Positions 47,965 through 60,239 of a stretch of 64,000 nucleotides of DNA are shown piece by piece. Under the pieces are notes generated by a model. The model was not told the DNA's origin and ran no database searches. It saw only the letters and a list, made by a program, of their open reading frames with translations. This DNA comes from Bufo bufo (Eukaryota > Chordata > Amphibia > Anura > Bufonidae). Made by a program: the position numbers and the translations under genes. Where the stretch lies: contig NC_053390.1 in the NCBI RefSeq assembly GCF_905171765.1, forward strand, positions 162,818,666 through 162,882,665. Reading direction: 5' to 3'. Each line of letters begins with the position of its first letter. Position 1 is the first letter of the stretch.

Positions 47965-48490
47965 CTTGTCACTAGGGATGAGCGAACCCGAACTGTATAG
48001 TTCGGGTTCGTACCGAATTTTGGGGTGTCTGTGACACGGATCCGAACCCGAACATTTTCGTAAAAGTCTGGGTTCGGGTTCGGTGTTCGGCGCTTTCTTG
48101 GCGCTTTTTGAAAGGCTGCAAAGCAGCCAATCAACAAGCGTCATACTACTTGCCCCAAGAGGCCATCACAGCCATGCCTACTATTGGCAAGGCTGTGATT
48201 GGCCAGTGCAGCATGTCACCCAGCCTCTATATAAGCTTGGGTCACGTAGCGCTGCACGTCACTCTGCTGTTACAAGTGTAGGGAGAGGTTGCAGCTGCGA
48301 TGTTAGGGCGAGATTAGGCAGTGATTAACTCCTCCAAAACACTTAAGACAGTGATCGATCTACAGCTGTGGATCATTGAACTGCTGCTATTCAATTGCTC
48401 ACTGTTTTTAGGCTGCCCAGAGCGTTTTTCAGTCACTTTTTTCTGGGGTGATCAGCGGCCATTTTGTGGCTTGTGGTGCGCCAGCACAAG

Positions 48491-49014
48491 CTGCCACCAA
48501 GTCCATTTAACCATCAATAGTGTGTTTTTTTTTTTGCTATATCCTACATCAGGGGCAAGCTGTCACCAAGTCCATTTAACCATCAATAGTGTGGTTATTT
48601 TTTGGCTATATCCTACATCAGGGGCAAGCTTCCACCAAGTCCATTTAACCATCAATAGTGTGGTTATTTTTTGGCTATATCCTACATCAGTGGCAAGCTG
48701 CCACCAGGTCCATTTAACCATCAATAGTGTGGTTATTTTTTTGCTATATCCTACATCAGGGGGAAGCTGCCACCAAGTCCATTTAACCATCAATAGTGTG
48801 GTTGTTTTTTGGCTATATCCTACATCAGGGGCAAGCTGCCACCAAGTCCATTTAACCATCAATAGTGTGGTTATTTTTTGGCTATATCCTACATCAGGGG
48901 CAAGCTGCCACCAAGTCCATTTAACCATCAATAGTGTGGTTATTTTTTTGCTATATCCTACATCAGGGGCAAGCTGCCACCAAGTCCATTTAACCATCAA
49001 TAGTGTGGTTATTT
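48491..49014 (+). repeat. 69-bp tandem array, eight units
   Basis: Starts of CTGCCACC-type words fall at 48491, 48560, 48629, 48698, 48767, 48836, 48905 and 48974: an exact 69-bp period. Because 69 is a multiple of three, repeated frames stay open on both strands; these are not genes. hAT-1 has one copy of this unit. Confidence 0.95.
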
Positions 49015-50100
49015 AAATCTATCCATAAAAGGGTATATTAGATTCTAGGTGCTGATAGGGTCATTCTCAATAACTTCACACACACGCTACTGTGCATATC
49101 CAAGTCTAATTCTGTCCGTAAATGTATACCTGTCACCCAGCGCCTAAATAATAGGCCTCAAATTTATATTCAGCTAAATCTGTGGTTATTACTGTAGCTG
49201 GTCAAGTTATATTGTGTCCGTCAAAGCACAGTTTTTGTTCTGGGTGGAAATACAATTCCCAACCTAGCAATTTCCTAAATTAGTGTTTTCTGCTGTATCA
49301 GGCCTACTTTAAATCTATCCCTAAAAGTGTATATTAGATTCAAGGTGCTGATAGGGTCATTCTCAATAACTTCACACACACGCTACTGTGCATAGCCAAG
49401 TCTAATTCTGTCCGTAAACGTATACCTGTCACCCAGCGCCTAAATAATAGGCCTCAAATTTATATTCAGCTAAATCTGTGGCTATTGCTGTAGCTGGTCA
49501 AGTTATTTTGTGTCCGTCAAAGCACAGTTTTTGTTCTGGGTTGAAATACAATTCCCAACCTAGCAATTTCCTAAATTAGTGGTTTCTGCTGTATCAGGCC
49601 TACTTTAAATCTATCCCTAAAAGGGTATATTAGATTCAAGGTGCTGATAGGGTCATTCTCAATAACTTCACACACACGCTACTGTGCATATCCAAGTCTA
49701 ATTCTGTCCGTTAACGTATACCTGTCACCCAGCGCCTAAATAATAGGCTTTAAATTTATATTCAGCTAAATCTGTGGTTATTGCTGTAGCTGGTCAAGTT
49801 ATATTGTGTCCGTCAAAGCACAGTTTTTGTTCTGGGTTGAAATACAATTCCCAACCTAGCAATTTCCTAAATTAGTGTTTTCTGCTGTATCAGGCCTACT
49901 TTAAATCTATCCCTAAAAGGGTATATTAGATTCAAGGTGCTAATAGGGTCATTCTCAATAACTTCACACACACGCTACTGTGCATATCCAAGTCTAATTC
50001 TGTCCATAAATGTATACCTGTCACCCAGCGCCTAAATAATAGGCCTCAAATTTATATTCAGCTAAATCTGTCATTACTGCTGTGCCTGTATTAGTGTAAT
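49015..50100 (+). repeat. 296-bp tandem array, about 3.7 units
   Basis: AAATCTATCC starts at 49015, 49311, 49607 and 49903, an exact 296-bp period; the last unit is cut near 50080 and runs into the sequence shared with hAT-1 before the start codon. Copies are highly similar, so expansion is recent. Confidence 0.95.
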
Positions 50101-50213
50101 ATGGTACCTAAATAGATAGCCAGATAGTGTTAGGTGTCTGTAAAAAAAGGCCTGAATTTGAATTCAATACATTGGGCCAAATAATATTTTTCTTATTGTG
50201 GTGAACGGTAACA

Positions 50214-53200
50214 ATGAGGAAAACATCTAGTAAGGGACGCGGACATGGTCGTGGTGGTGTTAGTGGACCCTCTGGTGCTGGGAGAGGACGTGGCCGTTCT
50301 GCCACAGCCACACGTCCTAGTGTACCAACTACCTCAGGTCCCAGTAGCCGCCAGAATTTACAGGGATATTTGGTGGGGCCCAATGCCGTTCTAAGGATGG
50401 TAAGGCCTGAGCAGGTACAGGGATTAGTCAATTGGGTGGCCGACAGTGGATCCAGCACGTTCACATTATCTCCCACCCAGTCTTCTGCAGAAAGCGCACA
50501 GATGGCGCATGAAAACCAAGCCCATCAGTCTGTCACATCACCCCCATGCATACCAGGGAAACTGTCTGAGCCTCAAGTTATGCAGCAGTTTCTTATGCTG
50601 TTTGAAGACTCTGCTGGCAGGGTTTCCCAAGGGCATCCACCTAGCCCTTCCCCAGCGGTGGAAGACATAGAATGCACTAACGCACAACCACTTATGTTTC
50701 CTGATGATGAGGACATGGGAATACCACCTCAGCACGTCTCTGATGATAACGAAACACAGGTGCCAACTGCAGCGTCTTTCTGCAGTGTGCAGACTGAACA
50801 GGAGGTCAGGGATGAAGACGATGCAGGGGACGATGAGGTCCTAGACCCCACATGGAATGAAGGTCGTGCCACTGACTTTCACAGTTCGGAGGAAGAGGCA
50901 GTGGTGAGACCGAGCCAACAGCGTAGCAAAAGACAAAGAGGGAGCAGTGGGCAAAAGCAGAACACCCGCCGCCAAGAGACTCCGCCTGCTACTGACCGCC
51001 GCCATCTGGGACCGAGCACCCCAAAGGCAGCTTCAAGGAGTTCCCTGGCATGGCACTTCTTCAAACAATGTGCTGACGACAAGACCCGAGTGGTTTGCAC
51101 GCTGTGCCATCAGAGCCTGAAGCGAGGCATTAACGTTCTGAACCTTAGCACAACCTGCATGACCAGGCACCTTCATGCAAAGCATGAACTGCAGTGGAGT
51201 AAACACCTTAAAAACAAGGAAGTCACTCAGGCTCCCCCTGCTACCTCTTCTGCTGCTGCCGCCTCAGCCTCTTCTGCTGCTGCCGCCTCGGCCTCTTCCT
51301 CCGCCTCTGGAGGAACGTTGGCACCTGCCGCCCAGCAAACATGGGATGTACCACCAACACCACCACCTGCGTCACCAAGCATCTCAACCATGTCACACGG
51401 CAGCGTTCAGCTCTCCATCTCACAAACATTTGAGAGAAAGCGTAAATTCCCACCTAGCCACCCTCGATCCCTGGCTCTAAATGCCAGCATTTCTGAATTA
51501 CTGGCCTATGAAATGCTGTCATTTAGGCTGGTTGACACAGACAGCTTCAAACAGCTCATGTCGCTTGCTGTCCCACAGTATGTTGTTCCCAGCCGGCACT
51601 ACTTCTCCAAGAGAGCCGTGCCTTCCCTGCACAACCAAGTATCCGATAAAATCAAGTGTGCACTGCGCAACGCCATCTGTGGCAAGGTCCACCTAACCAC
51701 AGATACGTGGACCAGTAAGCACGGCCAGGGACGCTATATTTCCCTAACTGCACACTGGGTAAATGTAGTGGCGGCTGGGCCCCAGGCGGAGAGCTGTTTG
51801 GCGCACGTCCTTCCGCCGCCAAGGATCGCAGGGCAACATTCTTTGCCTCCTGTCTCCTCCTCCTTCTACTCAGCTTCCTCCTCCTCTTCTTCCACCTGCT
51901 CATCCAGTCAGCCACACACCTTCACCACCAACTTCAGCACAGCCCGGGGTAAACGTCAGCAGGCCATTCTGAAACTCATATGTTTGGGGGACAGGCCCCA
52001 CACCGCACAGGAGTTGTGGAGGGGTATAGAACAACAGACCGACGAGTGGTTGCTGCCGGTGAGCCTCAAGCCCGGCCTGGTGGTGTGCGATAATGGGCAA
52101 AATCTCGTTGCAGCTCTGGGACTAGCCGGTTTGACGCACATCCCTTGCCTGGCGGATGTGCTGAATTTGGTGGTGCAGAAGTTCATTCACAACTACCCCG
52201 ACATGTCAGAGCTGCTGCATAAAGTGCGGGCCGTCTGTTCGCGCTTCCGGCGTTCACATCCTGCCGCTGCTCGCCTGTCTGCGCTACAGCGTAACTTCGG
52301 CCTTCCCGCTCACCGCCTCATATGCGACGTGCCCACCAGGTGGAACTCCACCTTGCACATGCTGGACAGACTGTGCGAGCAGCAGCAGGCGATAGTGGAG
52401 TTTCAGCTGCAGCACGCACGGGTCAGTCGCACTGCGGAACAGCACCACTTCACCACCAATGACTGGGCCTCCATGCGAGACCTGTGTGGCTGTTGCGCTG
52501 TTTCGAGTACTCCACCAACATGGCCAGTGGTGATGACGCCGTTATCAGCGTTACAATACCACTTCTATGTCTCCTTCAGAAAACACTTAGGGCGATGATG
52601 GAAGAGGAGGTGGCCCAGGTGGAGGAGGAGGAGGAAGAGGGTTCATTTTTAGCACTTTCAGGCCAGTGTCTTCGAAGTGACTCCGAGGGAGGTTTTTTGC
52701 AACAGCAGAGGACAGGTACAAATGTGGCCAGACAGGGCCCACTACTGGAGGATGGGGAGGACGAGGATGAGGAGGAGGTGGAGGAGGATGAGGATGAAGC
52801 ATGTTCACAGCGGGGTGGCACCTAACGCAGCTCGGGCCCATCACTGGTGCGTGGCTGGGGGGAAACGCAGGACGATGACGATACGCTTCCCACAGAGGAC
52901 AGCTTGTCCTTACCTCTGGGCAGCCTGGCACACATGAGCGATTACATACTGCAGTGCCTGCACAACAACAGCAGAGTTGCCCACATTTTAACGTGTGCGG
53001 ACTACTGGGTTGCCACCCTGCTGGATCCCCGGTACAAAGACAATGTGCCCACTTTACTTCCTGCACTGGAGCGTGATAGGAAGATGCGCGAGTACAAGCG
53101 CACGTTGGTAGACGCGCTACTGAGAGCATTCCCAAATGTCACAGAAGAACAAGTGGAAGCCCAAGGCGAAGGCAGAGGAGGAGCAAGAGGTCGCCAACGC

Positions 53201-53626
53201 AGCTGTGTCACGGCAAGCTCCTCTGAGGGCAGGGTTAGCATGGCAGAGATGTGAAAAAGTTTTGTCACCACGCCACAGCTAACTGCACCACCACCTGATA
53301 CGGAACATGTTAGCAGGAGGCAACATTTCACTAACATGGTGGAACAGTACGTGTGCACACCCCTCCACGTACTGACTGATGGTTCGGCCCCATTCAACTT
53401 CTGGGTCTCCAAATTGTCCACGTGACCAGAGCTAGCCTTTTATGCCTTGGAGGTGCTGGCCTGCCCGGCGGCCAGCGTTTTGTCTGAACGTGTATTCAGC
53501 ACGGCAGGGGGCGTCATTACAGACAAACGCAGCCGCCTGTCTACAGCCAATGTGGACAAGCTGATGTTCATAAAAATGAACCAGGCATGGATCCCACAGG
53601 ACCTGTCCATCCCTTGTGCAGATTAG
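50214..53626 (+). pseudogene. hAT-2 transposase, broken by one shift and three stops
   Basis: Starts MRKTSSKGRGHGRGG and is open for 794 codons to 52598, but a one-base loss near 52487 (GTGTGGCTG versus GTGTGCCCTG in hAT-1) shifts the frame inside the catalytic core. The correct frame continues from 52484 through the acidic insert, with TAA at 52823-52825 (CAA in hAT-1), TGA at 53252-53254 (also present in hAT-1) and TGA at 53423-53425 (TGG in hAT-1), ending TAG 53624-53626. BED finger, HLTTDTW, VVCDN, and PTRWNSTLHML are intact; CLAH has become CLAD. Catalytic and dimerisation parts can no longer be joined in one protein. Confidence 0.93.
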
Positions 53627-54339
53627 ACATTAACTACCTCCCCTTAACCATATATTATTGTACTCCAGGGCACTTCCTCATTCAATCCTATTTTTATTTT
53701 CATTTTACCATTATAATGCGGGGCAACCCAAAGTTGAATGAACCTTTCCTCTGTCTGGGTGCCGGGGCCTAAAAATATCTGACAGTGGCCTGTTCCAGTG
53801 GTGGGTGACATGAAGCCTGATTCTCTGCTATGACATGAAGACTGATTCTCTGCTGAGTCGCTGACATGAAGCCTGAATCTCTGTTATGGGACCTCTCTCC
53901 TCTGTCTGGGTGCCGGGGCCTAAATTATATGACAATGGACTGTTCCAATGTTGGGTGACGTGAAGCCTGATTCTCTGCTATGACATGAAGACTGATTCTC
54001 TGCTGACATGAAGCCAGATTCTCTGCTTTGGGACCTCTCTCCAATTATTATTGGTTAATTTTTATTTATTTTATTTTTATTTTAATTCATTTCCCTATCC
54101 ACATTTGTTTGCAGGGGATTTAACTACATTTTGCTGCCTTTTGCAGCCCTCTAGCCCTTTCCTGGGCTGTTTTACAGCCTTTTTAGTGCCGAAAAGTTCG
54201 GGTCCCCATTGACTTCAATAGGGTTCGGGACGAAGTTCGGGTCGGGTTCGAATCCCGAACATTTCCGGGAAGTTCGGCCGAACTTCTCAAACCCGAACAT
54301 CCAGGTGTTCGCTCAACTCTACTTATCACCTATGCAGAG

Positions 54340-56640
54340 CAGGGGTTTATTCACGTCTAAAATTGTATAATGTCAACCCAAGAATGTAACAGAAAAATTT
54401 GTGAAATTTATTAATCTGTCTACTTAGTAGAGCAGGGGTCTATGACAGAAAAATTGTTTATTGTCACCCGAAAATTTTAAAGAAAAATTATTGACATTTA
54501 TTAAGCTGTCAACTAGGTAGAGGAGGGGTATATTACACCCAAAAATTTGTGAATTTCACCCAAAAATGTAACTGACAATTTTATTTTTTAACCTGTCTAC
54601 TAGGTATAGCAGTGGTACATCACACCCAAAAATTGGTGAATTTCACCAGAAAATGTAACTGACAATTTTATTTTTATTTTTTACCAGTCTAACTAGTTAT
54701 AGCAGTGGTGCTTCACACCCAAAAATTGGTGAATTTCACCCGAAAATAAAACAGACAAATTTTTTTTTGTACCCGTCTAATAGGTATAGCAGTTGTAATC
54801 ACACCTAAAAATTGGTGAATTTCACCCAAAAATGTAACTGACAATTTTATTTTTTAACCTGTCTACTAGGTATAGCAGTGGTACACCACACCCAAAAATT
54901 GGTGAATTTTACCCGAAAATAAAGCAGACAATTTTTTTTTTACCCGTCCAAAAGGTATAGCAGTGGTAATCACACCCAAAAATTTGTGAATTTCACCCAA
55001 AAATGTAACTGACAATTTTATTTTTTAACCGGTCTACTAGGTATAGCAGTGGTACATCACACCCAAAAATTGGTGAATTTCACCAGAAAATGTAACTCTA
55101 CTAGGTCAGTGTTTTCCAACCAGTGTGCCTCCAACTGTTGCAAAACTACAACTCCCAGCATGCTGGGAGTTGTAGTTTTGCAACAGCTGGAGGCACACTG
55201 GTTGGGAAACACTGTACTAGGTATAGCAGTGGTACTTCACACCCAAAAATTTGTGAATTTCACCTGAAAATAAAACAGACAAATTTTTTTTTTACCCGTC
55301 TAATAGGTATAGCAGTGGTAATCACACGCAAAAATTGGTGAATTTCACCCAAAAATGTAAGACAAATTATTATTATTTTTTTACCCGTCTACTAGGTATA
55401 TCAGTGGTACATCACACCCAAAAATTGGTGAATTTCACCAGAAAATGTAGCTGACAATTTATTTATTTTTTTAACCTGTCTACTAGGTACAGCAGTGGTA
55501 CTTCACACACAAAAATTGGTGAATTTCACCGGAAAATGGAACTGACAATTTTTTATTTTTTTTTTACCTGTCTACTAGGTATAGCAGTGGTACTTCACAC
55601 CTAAAAATTGTTGAATTTCAACTGAAAATGTAACAGACAAATATATATTTTTTTTAACCTGTCTACTAGGTATAGCAGTGGTACTTCACACCAAAAATTG
55701 GTGAATTTCACCTGAAAAAGTAACTGCCAATTATTATTTTTCAACCTGTCTACTAGGTATAGCAGTGGTACTTCACATCCAAAAATTGGTGAATTTCACC
55801 AGAAAATGTAACTGACAAAGTAGTGAAATGACATAAAATAAAATACGTATAAATAAATAAAAAAATTGATTTATGAGGTGGAGTTCCATATTATATATTT
55901 ATTTTTACCGGTCTACTAGGTATAGCAGTGGTACATCACACCCAAAAATTGGTAAATTTCACCAGAAAATGTAACTAACAATTTTTATTTTTTTTAACCT
56001 GTCTACTAGGTATAGCAGTGGTACTTCACACCCAAAAATTGTTGAATTTCACCCGAAAATTAAACAGACACATTTTTTTTTACCCATCTAATAGGTATAG
56101 CAGTGGTACATCACACCCAAAAATTAGTGAATTTCACCAGAAAATGTAACTGACAATTTATTTTTATTTTTTTACCGGTCTACTAGGTATAGAAGTGGTA
56201 CTTCACACCCAAAAATTGGTGAATTTCACCCAAATATGTAACAGACAAATTGTTGAATTTCACCTGAAAATAAAACAGACAATTTTTTTTTTTTTACCTG
56301 TCTACTAGGTGAATTTCACCAGAAAATGTAACTGACAATATATATATATATTTTTTACCGGTCTACTAGGTATAGCAGTGGTACATCACACCCAAAAATT
56401 TGTGAATTTCACCATAAAATGTAACTGACAATTTTTTTTTTTCAACCTGTCTACTAGGTATAGCAGTGGTACTTCACACCCAAAAATTGTTGAATTTCAA
56501 CTCAAAATGTAACTGACAAATTATTATTATTTTTTTAACCTGTCTACTAGGTATAGCCGTGGTACTTCACACCCCAAAATTGGTGAATTTCACCAGAAAA
56601 TTTAACTGACAAAGTAGTAAAATGACATAAAATAAAATAC
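54340..56640. repeat. Minisatellite of about 86-93-bp units
   Basis: Units contain CTACTAGGTATAGCAGTGG, CACACCCAAAAATTGGTGAA and TTTCACC, then an A/T-rich tail of variable length; roughly 24 copies, variable in T-run length. Interrupted by a small MITE (55107-55214). A duplicated tail with TTATGAGGTGGAGTTCCATA (55872 and 56667) marks a higher-order repeat. It may be the 3' region of hAT-3; no TIR was seen at its left edge. Confidence 0.85.
55107..55214. mobile_element. Small hAT MITE, 108 bp, copy A
   Basis: An almost perfect hairpin, CAGTGTTTTCCAACC to GGTTGGGAAACACTG, with perfect 8-bp duplication TACTAGGT at 55099-55106 and 55215-55222, of nnnTAnnn type. Same family as 59338-59474. Confidence 0.95.
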
Positions 56641-56894
56641 GTACAAATAAAAAAAAACAATTTTGATTTATGAGGTGGAGTTCCATATGGAGTAGGAGTT
56701 TGAGGAGGTGGTGGATGTAGCGGTGTAGGTGGAAGCGGTGGTGGAGGAGGACGAGGTAGCCAACACAGGTTTTTGGTTTTAATTACATTTTTAAAAATTA
56801 GGGTACACTCCAAAAGAGTGTGAAATATCCAAAATGCAAGAAAGAGCAATTGGGCTTCAGTATAACAATGGCTGGTTAGTGCCGGTATACATGT

Positions 56895-59800
56895 CTATTC
56901 TGCATAAGGTACGGACAAGTCCTGTGCGATCCATGCCTGGTTTATTTTAATGAACGTGAGCTTGTCCACATTGGCTGTGGACAGGCGGCTGCGCTTGTCT
57001 GTGATGACGCCCCCTGCCGTGCTAAACACACGTTCAGATAATACACTGAATGAGGGGGCAGACCCGTCATTTAGTACGTGTAGGCAAGTCCCCCCCTACT
57101 GCTTCACCATGTTGCTGAAATGCTGCCTTCTGCTAAGACGTTCCATATCAGCTGGTGGTGCTGGTTGTTGTGGCGTGCTGACAAAGCTTTTCCACATTTC
57201 GGCCATGCTAACCCTGCCTTCTGAGGTGCTGGCGGTGCCCCAGCTGTGTTGGCGACCTCTTCCTCGTCCTCTGCCTTCGCCTTGTGCTTCCACTGTGCCC
57301 CCGCTGTCAGGTGGGAATGCCACCAGTAGCGCGTCTACCAGCATGCGCTTGTACTCGCGCATCTTACGATCACACTCCAGTGACGGAATTAAGGACGGTA
57401 AGTTGTCCTTGTAACAGGGATCCAGTAGCATGGCCATCCAGTAATCAGCACAAGTTAGAATGTGGGCAACTCGACAGTCGTTGCGGAGACACTGCAGCAT
57501 GTAATCGCTCATGTGTGCCAGGCTGCCCAGAGCCATGAAAAGCTGTCCTCTGTGGGAGGTGTATCGTCTGTGTCCTCTGTATCCCCCAGCCATGCACCAG
57601 TGATGGCCATGAGCTGGTCTGGGTGCCACCCTGCTGTGAACATGGTTCCTCCTCCTCCATCTCCTGGCTGGACAATTGTGTACCTTGGGTTTGTGGGTGC
57701 AGGAACCCACCCTCAGAGGCACTTGGGAATGACTGGCCGGAAACCATACAAAATGATCCCTCTTCCTCCTCCTGTGCCACATCCTCTTCCATCATTGCCA
57801 GCAGCGTTTTCTTTCAAGGAGGCATAGAAGTGGGATAGTTACGCTGAGAACGGCATTATCGGCACTGGCCATGTTGGTGGAGTACTCGAAACAGCGCAAC
57901 AAGGATTACAGGTCTCGCATGGAGGCCCAGTCATTGGTGGTGAAGTGGTGCTGTTCCGGCAAGCAACTCACCCGTGTGTGTGCAAGGTGGAGTTCCACCT
58001 TGTGGGCACGTCGCATATAAGGCGGTGAGAGGGAAGGCCGAATTTACGCTGCAGCGCTGACAGGCGAGCAGCAGCAGGGTGAGAACGCCGAAAGCGCGCA
58101 CAGACGGCCCGCACTTTATGCAGCAGCTCTGACATATCGGGGTAATTTTTAAGGAACCTCTGCACCACCAAATTCAGCACATGCGCCAGACAAGGGATGT
58201 GCGTCAAACCGGCTAGTCCCAGAGCTGCTACGAGATTTCGCCCATTATCGCACACCACCAGGCCGGGCTTGAGGCTCACTGGTACCAACCACTCATCGGT
58301 CTGTTGTTCAAGGCCCGTCCACAGCTCCTGCGCGGTGTGGGGTTTGTCCCCCAAACAGATAAGTTTTAAAACTGCCTGCTGTCGTTTACCCCTGGCTGTG
58401 CTGAAGTTGGTGGTGAAGGTGTTACGCTGACCGGATGAGGAGCTGGTAGAGGATGAGGAAGCAGAGTAGGAGGAGGAAGCAACAGGAGGCAAACTGAAGC
58501 GCCCTGCAATCCTCGGTGGTGGAAGGACAGGCACCAAACTGCTATCCGCCTCAGGCCCAGCCGCCATTGCATTTACCCAGTGTGCTGTTATGGAGATATA
58601 ACATCCCTGACCATGCTTACTGGTCCACGTATTCGTAGTGAGGTGCACCTTGCCACAGATGGCGTTGCGCAGTGCACACCTGATTTTGTCCCCTACTTGG
58701 TTGTGCAGGGAAGGGATGGCTCGCCTTGAAAAGTAGTGGCGGCTGGGCACTTCGTACTGTGGGACAGCCACCGCCATAAGGCCTTTAAAACTATCCGTCT
58801 CCACCAGATGGAATGACAGCATTTCAAAGGCCAGTAATTTAGAAATGCTGGCATTCAGGGCTAGTGATCGCGGGTGGGTAGGGGGGTACTTCCTCATCCT
58901 CTCCAGCGTTTGGGAGATGGAGAGCTGAACGCTTCCGTGGGGCATTGTGGAGATGCTTGGTGACCCAGGTGGTGGTGTTGCTGGAAGATCCTCTGTTTGC
59001 AGGGTGGCAGGTGGCACTGTCACTCCAGAGGTGGATGAAGAGGCAGAGACTGCAGCAGAAGAGGAAGCAGGAGGAGCCAGAGACCTTTCTTGGTTTTTGA
59101 AGTGTCTACTCCAATGCAGCTCGTGCTTTGCATTTAAATGCCTGGTCATGCAGGTTGTGCTCAGGTTGAGAACGTTTATGCCTTGTTTCAGGCTCTGATT
59201 GCACAGCGTGCAAACTTCTCGTGTCTTGTCGTCAGCACATTGTCTGAAGAACTGCCACGCCAGGGAACTCCTTGGAGCTGGCTTCGCTGTGCTCGGTCAC
59301 TTGCTCTGGTGGGCAGTAGCAGGTGTACTGTCTAGAGCAGTGTTTCCCAACTAGTGTGCCTCCAGCTGTTGCAAAACTACAACTCCCAGCATGCCCGCAC
59401 AGCCAAAGGCTGTCCAGGCATTCTGGGAGTTGTAGTTTTGCAACAGCTGGAGGCACACTGGTTGGGAAACACTGGTCTAGAGGACGGCCGCTACGCTTTT
59501 GCACCCTGCTCCCTCTTCTGCTGTGCTGGTGACCACCGCCTCTTCCTCCGAACTACATAGGTCACTCGCATGACCTTGATTCCATGTGGGGTCAAGGTCA
59601 TCATCGTCCTCCACATCATCTTCCACTCAGTCTTCACCCCTGCCTTCCTTGTCGGTCTGCACAATTTCGAAACCCCCACCAGTTGGCACCTGTGTTTCGT
59701 CATCATCCGAGACTTGCTGCGATGGTCCTCCCATGTACTCATCTTGAAAAATAAGTGTTTGGGCATCGGTGCACTCAATCTCTTCCACTTCTGGGGCAGG

Positions 59801-60231
59801 GCTAGGTGGATGGCCCTGGGAAACCCTGCTAACAGAGTCATCAAAAAGCAGAAGAGACTGCTGCATGACTTGGGGCTCAGACTGCTTGGCTGATTTGCAA
59901 GGGGGTGAGGTGAAAGACTAATGGACATCGGCTGCAGGTGCCAACTGTGGTCTTTCAGCATGAGACTGGGTAGGAGACAATGTGAAGGAACTGGAGCCAC
60001 TGTCAGCAACCCAATCTACTATCACCTGTACTTGATCAGGCCTCACCATTCGAAGAGCCGCATTAGGCCCGACCAAATACCGCTGCAGGTTCTGTCGCCT
60101 ACTCGCACCTGAGGAAGGGGTTTCACTTCTGCGTGTAGCTGGCACAGATCGACCATGTCCTCTCCCTGCAACAGGAGCTCCACCAGCAGCAGCACGACCT
60201 GGGCCACGTCATTTTTTGACGCTCTCCTCAT
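56895..60231 (-). pseudogene. hAT-3 transposase, broken
   Basis: ATG at 60231-60229 starts MRRASKNDVAQ; a shift soon after restores the family N-terminus (QRYLVGPNAALRMVRPDQ, near 60090). A MITE sits at 59338-59474, before the BED finger (near 59200-59130). The core is open at 59149-57968: HLTTNTWTSKHGQG (second D of TTD replaced by N, a lost catalytic residue), VVCDNGRN, CLAHVLNLV, PTRWNSTLH. A deletion of about 50 codons follows. The C-terminal part (57782-57096) keeps SMAEMWKSF, so TGG stands where hAT-1 and hAT-2 have TGA; then a stop and an 80-bp deletion before VLSERVFSTAGG. Ends TAG at 56895. Confidence 0.9.
59338..59474. mobile_element. Small hAT MITE, 137 bp, copy B, inside hAT-3 gene
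   Basis: CAGTGTTTCCCAAC to GTTGGGAAACACTG, with perfect duplication GTCTAGAG at 59330-59337 and 59475-59482 (nnnTAnnn type). Compared with copy A the centre is 29 bp longer. Confidence 0.95.
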
Positions 60232-60239
60232 ATTTCTCG

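Larger units (their letters stand above)
47973..54321 (+). mobile_element. hAT-2, BED-finger hAT transposon with 5' arrays
   Basis: 6,349 bp. TIRs TAGGGATGAGCGAAC and GTTCGCTCAACTCTA; target duplications CTTGTCAC (47965-47972) and CTTATCAC (54322-54329), 7 of 8 identical and of nTnnnnAn type. Very similar to hAT-1 in the coding region, but the 5' non-coding part is expanded by two arrays (69-bp and 296-bp). Confidence 0.93.

Noticed and set aside
48321..49016. 231-codon repetitive frame as a secreted or membrane protein
   Set aside because: Made by a 69-bp tandem array whose period is a multiple of three; the opposite strand is open too.
50214..52598. Functional 794-residue hAT-2 transposase
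   Set aside because: The C-terminal frame after about 52487 is shifted, CLAH is changed, and the dimerisation domain is cut off by stops.
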